From: Desulfamplus sp964425195 | Lineage (GTDB): Bacteria > Desulfobacterota > Desulfobacteria > Desulfobacterales > Desulfobacteraceae | Direction: 5' to 3' | DNA: 64,000 nt | Assembly: GCA_964425195.1 (NCBI GenBank) | Contig: CAYRLG010000023.1 | Coordinates: 5,084-69,083, forward strand | Shown here: positions 27,209 through 36,073 of the stretch, piece by piece | Layout: each line of letters begins with the position of its first letter | How positions within the stretch are numbered: position 1 is the first letter of the stretch | The notes under the pieces: generated by a model | Told to the model about the DNA's origin: nothing | Database searches by the model: none | What the model saw: the letters and a program-made list of their open reading frames with translations, nothing else | Program-made: the position numbers and the translations under genes

Positions 27209-29359
27209 ATGGAAGATTTTACATTAAAGGAGATAAAGAGCTTAGAGTATATCCGACCTGAGATTGAAAAAGGCTATACAGATCACTCCCTCCACATAAA
27301 TATCTCTTCAAAAGAGATTAAAATCAACCCAATAGAGCCAAAAGTTAAAGAAAAATTCATAGGGGGAAAGGGCTACGATTTATGGTTTATGTGGAACTCT
27401 GTAACTGGTAAAACAAAATGGAATGATCCTGAAAATGCTATCTGTATTGCATCAGGACCACTTGGCGGAACTGCGGGCTATCCTGGCGGAGGCAAAAGCA
27501 TTGTTACCACAATTTCACCATTAACAGGTATTCCAATTGATTCAAACGTAGGTGGGTATTTTGGACCATATACCAAATTTTCTGGATTTGATGCTCTTGA
27601 AATCACGGGTAAATCTGAGATAGAAGTTGTTGTCCTTATTGATGGTATTGATTCCAAAATCAAAATTTATGAAGTAACAGGGCTTACCGATGACTCATAT
27701 ACACTTTCAGCACAGCTTACCCAATATTTTGACAAAGAAAAGCCCGTAAATATCTCCGTTGTTTCAACTGGCTCTGCTGCAAAATATACCGAACTTGGGT
27801 GTTTAAATTTTACATGGTTTGATGCAAAACGAAAAAGAGTAAGATACAAACAAGCTGGACGTGGCGGTATTGGAACCGTATTTGCCCACAAAAATATAAA
27901 AGCTGTAGTTGCAAGATGGGGTTCTGTATCTTTAAAGAGTAACAATCCAGCAGATTTTGATTCAATGAAAAATGTTACAAAACTTCATGCTGGTGAAATC
28001 AACCAACTTGACCCAAAACAGAACCGTATGGCACTTGTAGGAACTACACATCTTGTACCAATTATGAATGATCACGACTGCTTACCGGTCAATAATTTTA
28101 AGTATGGAATGCACCCCGAAGCCCACAACATTGGAGAAGCTGTTTATGAACATATTTTTGATAAAGGTTTTGACGGCTGCTGGAGAGGCTGTGCAGTGGC
28201 TTGTGCACATGGCGTAAAAGATTTTATTCCATTTACAGGACCTTATAAAGGTCAAAAGGTGTTTGTTGATGGACCTGAATATGAGACAGTTGCGGGATGT
28301 GGCTCAAATTTAGGAATTTTTGATCCGTTTTTTATCTTAGAGATGAATTTTTATTGCGATACTTATGGATTAGATACAATCTCAATTGGCACAGGCATTG
28401 CTTTTGTTATGGAGTGCTTTGAGATGGGTCTTATTACAAAAAAACATACCGGTGGAATGGATTTAAGTTTTGGAAACCGCTTAAATGCCCTTGAACTTTT
28501 GCACCAGATGGCAAGAGGCGAAGGCTTTGGAATGATTGTGGGTAAAGGTATTCGGAAGATGAAGGCTATATTTGCAAAAGATTTTGGGGCAGACCCAACC
28601 ATTATGCAAGATATTGGAATGGAGTCAAAAGGGTTAGAGTTCTCTGAATATATGACCAAAGAGTCCTTAGCACAGCAAGGTGGTTATGGCATGGCTCTTA
28701 AAGGTCCGCAGCATGATGAGGCTTGGCTTATTTTTCTTGATATGGTTCACAACTTTATGCCAACATTTGAGAACAAAGCTGAGGCTCTCCACTGGTTCCC
28801 AATGTTTCGAACCTGGTTTGGTCTTTGCGGACTTTGCAAACTTCCCTGGAATGATATTGTGCCTGAAGATAACCGTCAGAATCCAGAACCAGCAAAGGTT
28901 ATAAAACACGTTGGCTGGTATGCAGACTTTTTCTCGTCTGTAACCGGCAGAAAAGTAACTGCTGATGATCTTATTCCTATGAGTGAGGCTGTCTATAACT
29001 TCCAAAGACTTTTTAACCTAAAAATGGGTTATGGAACTCGTGAATATGACATTTTGCCTTACCGTGCAGTTGGTCCTGTAACTGTTGATGAGTACCTTTC
29101 ACGATCTGATAGATACGATAAAGACCTCACTGAAAACTACAAGGTTGATATTACTGGAATGGAAGTTGCCGAAAAAGTTACAGTATTACGTAAACACAGA
29201 GAGGCTCGCTACGAACAGCTAAAAGATGCAGTTTATAAAAGAAGAGGTTGGACAGAGAACGGGATTCCAACTGTTGAGACTGTAAAGAGGCTTGGAATAG
29301 ATTTTCCTGATGTTATAGAGCTTCTTAAATCAAACCAGGTGTGCTATATTCATAATTAA
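27209..29359 (+). CDS. Aldehyde:ferredoxin oxidoreductase (AOR)-family tungsten/molybdenum enzyme
   Basis: 716 residues, longer than classical AOR (about 600). The N-terminal pterin-binding region has FIGGKGYDLWFMWN, ASGPLGGTAGYPGG and SPLTGIPIDSNVGGYFGP. The [4Fe-4S] ligands appear as C324-C328-C332 (CWRGCAVAC) plus a later Cys in FGLCGLCKLPWN. Classical AORs use CxxCxxxC, so the spacing here is one residue longer. The family oxidises aldehydes to acids (or reduces activated rings in BamB relatives) with ferredoxin as partner. A good AAGGAG precedes the start. Its place after an amine-oxidising flavoenzyme suggests an aldehyde substrate, though not which. Confidence 0.9.
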   Translation: MEDFTLKEIKSLEYIRPEIEKGYTDHSLHINISSKEIKINPIEPKVKEKFIGGKGYDLWFMWNSVTGKTKWNDPENAICIASGPLGGTAGYPGGGKSIVTTISPLTGIPIDSNVGGYFGPYTKFSGFDALEITGKSEIEVVVLIDGIDSKIKIYEVTGLTDDSYTLSAQLTQYFDKEKPVNISVVSTGSAAKYTELGCLNFTWFDAKRKRVRYKQAGRGGIGTVFAHKNIKAVVARWGSVSLKSNNPADFDSMKNVTKLHAGEINQLDPKQNRMALVGTTHLVPIMNDHDCLPVNNFKYGMHPEAHNIGEAVYEHIFDKGFDGCWRGCAVACAHGVKDFIPFTGPYKGQKVFVDGPEYETVAGCGSNLGIFDPFFILEMNFYCDTYGLDTISIGTGIAFVMECFEMGLITKKHTGGMDLSFGNRLNALELLHQMARGEGFGMIVGKGIRKMKAIFAKDFGADPTIMQDIGMESKGLEFSEYMTKESLAQQGGYGMALKGPQHDEAWLIFLDMVHNFMPTFENKAEALHWFPMFRTWFGLCGLCKLPWNDIVPEDNRQNPEPAKVIKHVGWYADFFSSVTGRKVTADDLIPMSEAVYNFQRLFNLKMGYGTREYDILPYRAVGPVTVDEYLSRSDRYDKDLTENYKVDITGMEVAEKVTVLRKHREARYEQLKDAVYKRRGWTENGIPTVETVKRLGIDFPDVIELLKSNQVCYIHN

Positions 29360-29391
29360 TTTATACTGCTCAAGTTTATAAATTGAGTTCT

Positions 29392-29437
29392 AACTAAACT
29401 GTAGAGACTCACGCTCTTACGTCTCTACAGTTTAGTT
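29392..29437. repeat. Intergenic hairpin repeat, copy B
   Basis: 17-bp perfect inverted repeat AACTAAACTGTAGAGAC...GTCTCTACAGTTTAGTT with a 12-nt loop, between the AOR gene and the ThiS/MoaD-like gene. It is the most extended copy of the family and could act as a terminator or mRNA-stabilising structure. Confidence 0.8.
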
Positions 29438-29477
29438 ATCCATACTTAATATAAACTTCAATTTAGAAGCTAAAAAC

Positions 29478-29675
29478 ATGATAACCGTAAATGACAACAA
29501 AATAGATTGGTATGAAGGGATGACTATAAAAGATATGCTTAACATGATAGAAAATACGCAATTTTGTGCTGCTGTACGGCTAAATGGTAAACTTGTCTCA
29601 TCTCCTTCTTTTGAAAATAGAAAGATACCAGATAATGCAATTATATACATTCTACCATTAATTGCAGGGGGATAG
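29478..29675 (+). CDS. ThiS/MoaD-like sulfur-carrier protein
   Basis: 65 residues with the ubiquitin-like fold signature and C-terminal Gly-Gly (LPLIAGG) required for adenylation and thiocarboxylate formation. The N-terminal MITVNDNKIDWYEGMTIKDML matches ThiS/MoaD. Because it follows the AOR gene, it probably supplies sulfur for the metal-binding pterin cofactor, as small MoaD-like proteins in AOR clusters do. A role in thiamine synthesis is the alternative. Confidence 0.86.
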   Translation: MITVNDNKIDWYEGMTIKDMLNMIENTQFCAAVRLNGKLVSSPSFENRKIPDNAIIYILPLIAGG

Positions 29676-29691
29676 AAAGTAGCAAAATATT

Positions 29692-30819
29692 ATGAATCTT
29701 CTCTATATTTTAGAATCTACAGACCTATGCGGTGGAGTAAAAGTTATATTTAACCATGTAGCTGCTTTAAATAAAAGAGGTCATTTAGCATCTATATTAT
29801 CTCCTGATCCCTACCCAACATGGTTTAATAAAAATATCCCTTTTTCTAAACTTGATATAAAACTTTTTCATCAAATTCCCTCTTTTAATGAGATCGATTT
29901 TATCATTGCTACATGCCCACTTCACCTGCACCATCTCTATAATTATCTATATCCAGATGTATCTAAACTTATTCATTTTGTTCAAGGGTATGAGGCAGAT
30001 TGTGATGAAGCTGAACCTTTTACTGATATTATAACCAGTGCCTACTCGCTAAATATCCCCAAAGTTACAGTATCAGAACGTCTATCTAAAAGATTATCAG
30101 CTCTATATCCAGAAAGAGAGTTTATGACATGCGGACAGGGTTTAGAAGAGGATATATTTTATCCCCCAGCGAAATTGCTATCTGCTGTTTATTCATCTTT
30201 AAATTCTCCATACTCCTCATCTTCTAATATTTGTGCAAAATGTGGTTTAGACTCTACTCTTGATGTTCATAACGATATAGTTGATACAGTGATTTTAATA
30301 GGAGCATTTGACATCTCTGTTAAAAGAGTTATAGATGGACTTTGTGCATTTAAAAGGGCATCAGAGAGGATAAAAAATTTAAAGCTAATTAGAATTTCGG
30401 CAGTAGATACTAAATTAAAAGAAGAGAGCTTTGCTGGTAAGATTGATGAATACCATGTTAGCCTTACACCTTGTCAAGTAGGAGAGTTATTAAGAAAAAG
30501 AGACGCTATTCTCATCTCAACCTCATCTCAAGGTGAAGGTTTTGGTCTGCCACCACTGGAGGCTATGGCTTGCGGAATTCCTACAGTTCTAACAGATATC
30601 CCAAGCTACAGATCATTCTCTTCACCTACTGACTATGCTCTATTTGTTAAAGTTGGAAATATTGAGCAGATGGCTAATGCTATAGTTGAGCTATCTGAAA
30701 ACAGAGCTTTAAGATACCGGATTATAAAAAGAGGTATAGAGGTTGCATCAAAGTATTCCTATTCAAAAGTTGTTGAGAATTTAGAAAGCTGCCTGCTCTC
30801 TCTTTACAACTATAAATGA
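29692..30819 (+). CDS. Family 4-type glycosyltransferase
   Basis: 375 residues. A GT-B fold is indicated by an N-terminal CGGVKVIFNHVAALNKRGH donor/acceptor-domain motif and the C-terminal GEGFGLPPLEAMACGIPTVLTD signature of GT4 enzymes. It probably builds a cell-surface glycan. It starts 17 nt after the ThiS/MoaD gene but is unrelated in function. Its 3' end overlaps the convergent acyltransferase gene by 39 nt. Confidence 0.9.
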   Translation: MNLLYILESTDLCGGVKVIFNHVAALNKRGHLASILSPDPYPTWFNKNIPFSKLDIKLFHQIPSFNEIDFIIATCPLHLHHLYNYLYPDVSKLIHFVQGYEADCDEAEPFTDIITSAYSLNIPKVTVSERLSKRLSALYPEREFMTCGQGLEEDIFYPPAKLLSAVYSSLNSPYSSSSNICAKCGLDSTLDVHNDIVDTVILIGAFDISVKRVIDGLCAFKRASERIKNLKLIRISAVDTKLKEESFAGKIDEYHVSLTPCQVGELLRKRDAILISTSSQGEGFGLPPLEAMACGIPTVLTDIPSYRSFSSPTDYALFVKVGNIEQMANAIVELSENRALRYRIIKRGIEVASKYSYSKVVENLESCLLSLYNYK

Positions 30820-31977
30820 TTTTTTCTTTGCTCTATCTATAAATGGCTTTTCAATAAATATGTATGAAACTGTTGAAACTATAAATGTAATGGTTAAATA
30901 AACTCCAAAAGCAGATATAAAGTCATCTGATGGAGCAAATATAAGTGTCAATATAGGATAGTGGATAATATACATGCTATAGCTTATTGTTGCTATATAT
31001 TGTACTGCTAAATATAAGAGTTTAGGCATAGAGATATTACGATAATGGAACACAATATATGCTAAAATAAGCTGAGAAACATATTTCATGTTTGTAATTA
31101 TAATAAATTGAATATAGCTCTCTTCTCTTGAGAGCAATCTTTGAATACCCACTCCATATTTACCATCAATTGTAAAATAGAAACTATAAGTATAAACGGA
31201 TATTATAAATAATCCCACCCACATAAGTGCAATATATCTGCTTGAGAGTCTCCACTCAGTTTGTCTATATCTCCAGATTATAATACCAAATCCAAAACTA
31301 TAGAGTTCTACATATACTTGCTCATTACTCAAACGCCAAAGCTCTTCAATGGAAATATTTTGTGCAAAATAGCTCAATGCAATCCAATTTCTTGAGACAA
31401 TAGAGAGAACCAAGATTAACCCAAAGGTTATTAACATTATTTTTTTTGATTTACCCAACATTAGATAAAAAATAGCAGGGGCAAGAATATACCACTGAAA
31501 CTCAACAGCTAATGTCCAAAAAACAGGATTAATAGAGCGGCAATATTGAGAAAAGATATTATGAATATTAAAAAGATGAACTATAAAGTCTTTTATAGCA
31601 TTAGATATATTAACCTCTTTTGCTATACACGATTGCAGTAGCAAAAGAGTAAATAACCAAAATATATAAGCAGGATAGATACGGCAGGCTCTTAAGTAAT
31701 AGAATTTTTTCAGACTTTGAATATATGTATTATTTTGTGGTATTGCACTTAAAGAGGTCATAGAGCCAGCAAGCAAATAACCACTTATTATAAAGAAGAT
31801 CGGAACTCCGTAGTTTATAGGAATAACAAGACACGGTTTAATCCAGCCATAAATTGTTGTTGGTATATCCATATAGAGCCCTATATGTCCTATAACAACA
31901 GCAAGAACAGCTACTGCACGGTATAAATCAAAAGCAGGATTTCTCTGTTTTAGAAATGACAAGTTTAACAAACTCAC
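30781..31977 (-). CDS. Acyltransferase 3-family membrane protein
   Basis: 398 residues with about ten membrane helices. The N-terminal motif NPAFDLYRAVAVLAVVIGH contains the catalytic His and Arg context of this family. FFIISGYLLAG is another family motif, and the C-terminus has YIFIEKPFIDRAKK. Members transfer acetyl or acyl groups to surface sugars. It is paired tail to tail with the glycosyltransferase, consistent with both serving an exopolysaccharide or LPS. Confidence 0.92.
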   Translation of the reverse strand: MSLLNLSFLKQRNPAFDLYRAVAVLAVVIGHIGLYMDIPTTIYGWIKPCLVIPINYGVPIFFIISGYLLAGSMTSLSAIPQNNTYIQSLKKFYYLRACRIYPAYIFWLFTLLLLQSCIAKEVNISNAIKDFIVHLFNIHNIFSQYCRSINPVFWTLAVEFQWYILAPAIFYLMLGKSKKIMLITFGLILVLSIVSRNWIALSYFAQNISIEELWRLSNEQVYVELYSFGFGIIIWRYRQTEWRLSSRYIALMWVGLFIISVYTYSFYFTIDGKYGVGIQRLLSREESYIQFIIITNMKYVSQLILAYIVFHYRNISMPKLLYLAVQYIATISYSMYIIHYPILTLIFAPSDDFISAFGVYLTITFIVSTVSYIFIEKPFIDRAKKKSFIVVKREQAAF

Positions 31978-32025
31978 TTATAGACTTAACATGACCGCTT
32001 AAAGTTTAAGCTACAACAGTTTAAA

Positions 32026-32892
32026 TCAATCTGTTGTAATATTAAAGAATGTCTTAATTTGCTCCTGTTTAAGACGAAGCTGATCAAGAATAAGTTTAAG
32101 AGCAATTTCGTTGATCCCTGCTTTACGAGTAGAGTCTTTTACAGCAACTGACATGGGATTTCCGCTATGACCAATATTTGCCTTATGGCATAAATAGTTG
32201 GCAATATTAATTATTAAAGCATACTCTTTGTATGCAGATGGACATGCAGATGGATTATGGTGATACCTGCTTGGGTATAGTATATGATCTGGGAATTGCC
32301 ACCTTTTCATCAAAAGACCTGATAAAATTGCATGGTCAAGATCAAATACTGTTCTCTCCACCCTAAACAGTGGCAACTGCTGCTCCATTGCAAGAGCTCT
32401 TACCTGACGATAATCATCTTTAAAATAGACCGAAAGAATTACCTTTCCCATATCGTGCAAAAGCCCCGGAATAAAGATTTTACCCGCAATTTCAGGATGA
32501 ATCCTTGCGGCTATCTCCTTTGCAGCAGTAGCACAACCAATAGAGTGAATCCAAAGAGCTTTCATATCAAGACTCAAACCAGACTCTTTATCAGTAAGAG
32601 AAGAGAGTACGCTCATACCAAGAGCAATGCCAATAATCTCATCAAACCCTATTACAGCAATAGCTCTCCTTACGCTGTCAACTTTAGTTCTTTGACCATA
32701 ATAGATAGAGTTGGCAAGTTTTAACAACTTGTTCGTCATCCCCTGATCATAGCCTATAATCTCTGCAAGTTGATCAGTTGTCGTAGTCTCATCTGATGCA
32801 ACATCTAAAATTTTATTGACCACAACCGGAAGACTTGGAAGCTCTGTATCGTTTCGCTGAATCAGGTGTATTATTCTTTGCTGAAGTTCCAG
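32026..32892 (-). CDS. HDOD-domain protein with a probable non-ATG start
   Basis: 288 residues if started at a CTG at 32892, 9 nt after an AAGG. The frame has no ATG near its 5' end, and the only usual start is a GTG at 32823. That GTG cuts off the conserved opening of the domain (LPSLPVVVNKILDVASDE). HDOD proteins are non-catalytic HD relatives that act in signalling and cell-cycle or motility control. Motifs include LLKLANS, AIAVIGFDEIIGIAL and the HDMGK pseudo-catalytic segment. It lies 28 nt downstream of the nitroreductase on the same strand and may be translationally coupled to it. Confidence 0.82.
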   Translation of the reverse strand: MELQQRIIHLIQRNDTELPSLPVVVNKILDVASDETTTTDQLAEIIGYDQGMTNKLLKLANSIYYGQRTKVDSVRRAIAVIGFDEIIGIALGMSVLSSLTDKESGLSLDMKALWIHSIGCATAAKEIAARIHPEIAGKIFIPGLLHDMGKVILSVYFKDDYRQVRALAMEQQLPLFRVERTVFDLDHAILSGLLMKRWQFPDHILYPSRYHHNPSACPSAYKEYALIINIANYLCHKANIGHSGNPMSVAVKDSTRKAGINEIALKLILDQLRLKQEQIKTFFNITTD

Positions 32893-32920
32893 TGTATTTT
32901 ACCTTATATTAAAATATTAA

Positions 32921-33448
32921 CTATTTTGAGAAGCCATTCCAGAAAACTTTTTCTAACTCAAGAGACTCTTTTGCATGAGCTATCTTGCTTTCATCAGGGT
33001 AACCAATAGAAACCATAGATTCAACTTTAAAATCATCAGGAATAGCAAGTATATCTTTGATATACTCCTCTGCTGATATACTGCTATTATGCTCTCTTTT
33101 ACGAATCTGTATCCAACAACTTCCAAGACCAAGTGCTTGTGATGCAAGCTGAATAAATATAGTTGCAATTGATGTATCTTCAACCCAGACATCAGTAGCG
33201 TTCTTGTCAGCACAAACTACTACTCCAAGCGGAGCTCCTTTTAAAAAAGTTGAACCGTGAGGCTTGGCTTTAGATAATCTTTCAAGAAGCTCAGGGTTAT
33301 CAACAATAACAAAACGCCATGGGTTAAATCCTCTTGAAGATGGCGATCTTAAGGCAGCCTCAATAATTCTGTCAACCTTTTCCTTTTCAATTGGCTTAGA
33401 TTTAAATTTTCTGATGCTTCTTCTATTTTCAATTAACGAAAAAAACAT
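32921..33448 (-). CDS. Nitroreductase-family FMN enzyme
   Basis: 175 residues. The N-terminal FMN-binding motif RRSIRKFKSKPI, then SPSSRGFNPWRFVIVDN and LGSCWIQI, are typical. The C-terminal KVESMVSIGYPDE completes the flavin site. It reduces nitroaromatics, quinones or flavins using NAD(P)H; the physiological substrate is not evident. Normal short length for the single-domain type. Confidence 0.9.
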   Translation of the reverse strand: MFFSLIENRRSIRKFKSKPIEKEKVDRIIEAALRSPSSRGFNPWRFVIVDNPELLERLSKAKPHGSTFLKGAPLGVVVCADKNATDVWVEDTSIATIFIQLASQALGLGSCWIQIRKREHNSSISAEEYIKDILAIPDDFKVESMVSIGYPDESKIAHAKESLELEKVFWNGFSK

Positions 33449-33572
33449 AAAAAACTCTCCTATTTATCAACATTAGCATCTTATAGATTTAAGATATTTT
33501 TAAGATTCCCCCTCCCCTCTCGAAACTCTGTTAGGGTCTGTTTTAAAGTTTTAAATATGATATACAACTGTA

Positions 33573-33598
33573 TAGAGACGCACGTCTGCACGTCTCTA
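33573..33598. repeat. Intergenic hairpin repeat, copy C
   Basis: TAGAGACG CACGTCTGCA CGTCTCTA, an 8-bp inverted repeat flanked on the left by ACAACTGTA as in copies B and D. It lies between the nitroreductase and the CoA-disulfide-reductase-like gene. Confidence 0.72.
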
Positions 33599-33671
33599 CT
33601 TATTCGTTAATTCATGGGATAAAAATAATCTAAAGACCGCTTAAAGTATAGTTGTGAAATCTATATATACA

Positions 33672-35423
33672 CTAAACTAAAGGGGGGTGAATAGCAAGTA
33701 TCATTCCATACCCACCCTGAACATTCTTAGTGTTTGTCACTCCTTTACCATTAAGAAATGCTTGAGTTTCATAGGAACGTGGACCTGTACCACATATAAG
33801 ATATAACGGAGAATCTGCCGCCATTTCTCCAATAATCTGTTGCTCAATTTCATTAAAACGTTCACGAATTTCATCTTGGGGTATATTTATCCACTGCTTA
33901 GGATATTTTTCAACAAAAGGAGCTGCTTGAGCAGAACTTCTGACATCTAACACTTTTATATCCCCTTTTCTCAAAAGCTCAAGAAACTCAAAAGTATCAA
34001 TAGATTTAAGATCCCCGTTTAGTGTGTTATCTAAGGCATTACCGGCATTATTGACAATATCCATAGCAGATGCATAAGGCGGAGAGTAACTAACTTCAAG
34101 ATTACATATTTGGCTTACATCAACGCCAAATTGAAGTAGAGGTGCAACTGCATCAACTCTTGCTTTTACAGCATCTCCTTGAGGGCCTGCTGCCTCTACA
34201 CCTAATATGGTTCTTGTTTTCCTGTCTGCAATTAGCTTCATAAACATAAAGTCGGCAGATGGAAAAAAATGTGCCCTATCTGATTGGGCTACAACTGAAT
34301 ATACAGGTTCAAAACCAGCGACTTTAGCTTGATTAACAGTCAATCCAGCTTTTGCAACACCTAAGTCAAAAACTTTAATGCAAAAAGAGCCAACACTTCC
34401 GGTAAACTGCTCATTACCTCCATTTATGTTAGTAGCAATGATACGCCCCTGACGGTTTGCAAGAGAGCCTAAAGGCATAACACAATCCATACCACTTACA
34501 AGATTAGTAAACTCTGCACAATCTCCCCCAGCATAAATATTGGGGTCTGTTGTCTGCATACATTTATTTACAAGTATCCCTCTATTCCTTCCAATTGCAA
34601 GACCTGCAACTGCTGCAAGCTCTGAATTTGGACGAACGCCAGCAGCAAGAATAACCATATCGCAAGGTAATGTCTCTGCAGGAGATTCCCCAAATTGGTC
34701 AACTATTTCAACAGATTTGGCACCAGTTTCTGAATCACCATTTATTCTGATAACCTTTTGAGATAAAAGCAGCTTTACTCCGTGCTCTTCAAGTTTTTTC
34801 TCCACAACTCTTGCCATATCTTTTCCAAGAGCTTGTGGCAAAACCTGATCTGCCATCTCGACAATTGTAGTCTCAACGCCCCAAAGATCGGTCAAAGCCT
34901 CTGCCATCTCAATTCCAATAGCCCCTGCACCAATCACAACTGCATTTTCAACCTCACCGTTTGATATCGCTCTTTTGATTGCACTTGCATGGTGAAGGTT
35001 TGAGACTACATGAACGTTTGGAAGATCAGAGCCGGGAAATGGAGGACGCATTGGAGTGGCACCAGTTGCAATAACCAACTTGTCATAATTAAGCTCACCA
35101 TCTCTACCCTCATCTAAATAACGAACAACAACCTTTTTCTCTGCTCGCTTGATCTCAAGAGCTTCCACTCGGGTTAGAACATTAAACCCTTTCACGTTTT
35201 TAAAAAATGATACATCTCGTTTTGCATGGGCGATAGTTGAATAAAGCCCCTCTAACTCCTGAACATCTCCACCCACATAATATGGAATTCCACATCCGCC
35301 ATAGGATATCAGAGAATCTCTGTCAATTACTGTAATATCTATATCAGGATTAATACGCCTTAAACGACACGCCACTTTTGGACCAAGTGCTACAGCCCCT
35401 ATAATCAATACTTTTTCTCTCAT
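33672..35423 (-). CDS. CoA-disulfide reductase/NADH:polysulfide reductase with C-terminal rhodanese domain
   Basis: 583 residues. The N-terminal pyridine-nucleotide-disulfide oxidoreductase fold has the single catalytic Cys44 of CoA-disulfide reductases (SYGGCGIPYYVGG). The NAD site is VVIGAGAIGIEMAEAL and the FAD-binding motif NIYAGGDCAE. A linker leads to a rhodanese domain (about 470-570; LDVRSSAQ, active Cys544 in LICGTGPRS). The fusion is known from enzymes that reduce CoA-persulfide, polysulfide or CoA disulfide. The neighbouring DsrE-family protein fits sulfane-sulfur handling. Confidence 0.93.
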   Translation of the reverse strand: MREKVLIIGAVALGPKVACRLRRINPDIDITVIDRDSLISYGGCGIPYYVGGDVQELEGLYSTIAHAKRDVSFFKNVKGFNVLTRVEALEIKRAEKKVVVRYLDEGRDGELNYDKLVIATGATPMRPPFPGSDLPNVHVVSNLHHASAIKRAISNGEVENAVVIGAGAIGIEMAEALTDLWGVETTIVEMADQVLPQALGKDMARVVEKKLEEHGVKLLLSQKVIRINGDSETGAKSVEIVDQFGESPAETLPCDMVILAAGVRPNSELAAVAGLAIGRNRGILVNKCMQTTDPNIYAGGDCAEFTNLVSGMDCVMPLGSLANRQGRIIATNINGGNEQFTGSVGSFCIKVFDLGVAKAGLTVNQAKVAGFEPVYSVVAQSDRAHFFPSADFMFMKLIADRKTRTILGVEAAGPQGDAVKARVDAVAPLLQFGVDVSQICNLEVSYSPPYASAMDIVNNAGNALDNTLNGDLKSIDTFEFLELLRKGDIKVLDVRSSAQAAPFVEKYPKQWINIPQDEIRERFNEIEQQIIGEMAADSPLYLICGTGPRSYETQAFLNGKGVTNTKNVQGGYGMILAIHPPLV

Positions 35424-35443
35424 CTCTCCCTCTTCTTACACTT

Positions 35444-35818
35444 TTAAAGGCTTATTACTGTTGATTTGCAAGATAGTTCAATCAATTCTGTAGCAGCAGC
35501 AAGCCTGAACCCTTCAGCAAGCTCCTCCTCTTTTATAAATCTTGCCTTTGCACATGGTGTACAAACAAGAATGGGTACTTCATGGGCTTGAAGATGGGCA
35601 AGCAGATCATCGGCAACGTCTCCAGTTGCAGCTTTAATGTTTTCCATAGCACCTTGTCGAGCAAGATATACAGCCTCATCAAGAAGAAATATGGTCACAT
35701 TTTTACCAAGTTTCTGAGCAACAGTTGCCAAATGAAACGCTCTTGTACTTCTGTTTGTATTATCTGTGCCGCATGAGAGAGCTATTAAAACATTCTCTGT
35801 AATAGAACCATTCGCCAT
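35444..35818 (-). CDS. DsrE/DsrF-family protein
   Basis: 124 residues from the ATG at 35818 (AGGAG upstream); a longer frame begins at 35881 without a good ribosome binding site. The fold signature is VLIALSCGTDNTNRSTRAFHLA, split as VLIALSCGTDN then RAFHLATVAQKLGK, and a conserved Cys appears in LVCTPCAKAR. DsrE-like proteins transfer or bind sulfane sulfur. It is 21 nt upstream of the CoA-disulfide-reductase/rhodanese gene, forming an operon for persulfide metabolism. Confidence 0.88.
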   Translation of the reverse strand: MANGSITENVLIALSCGTDNTNRSTRAFHLATVAQKLGKNVTIFLLDEAVYLARQGAMENIKAATGDVADDLLAHLQAHEVPILVCTPCAKARFIKEEELAEGFRLAAATELIELSCKSTVISL

Positions 35819-36073
35819 TTTGTTGTCTCCTTTTATTAAATATTTTTTTATTTGTACAAATAGCGATTTCGCTATATTCACCTAATTGAAATTATCCAAA
35901 GACACTAAGAGCATAACTTTTAAGGTGTTTTAATCAGTTTGAATACCATATATGAGTTAAAACTCACAACATAAAAATTATTGCTAAAATATAACAGATT
36001 CTGTAAAAAACAGGGCATTTTTTGTTAATAACAAATACAACAAAGCTATATTTAACTTAAAAGGAAAGATATT

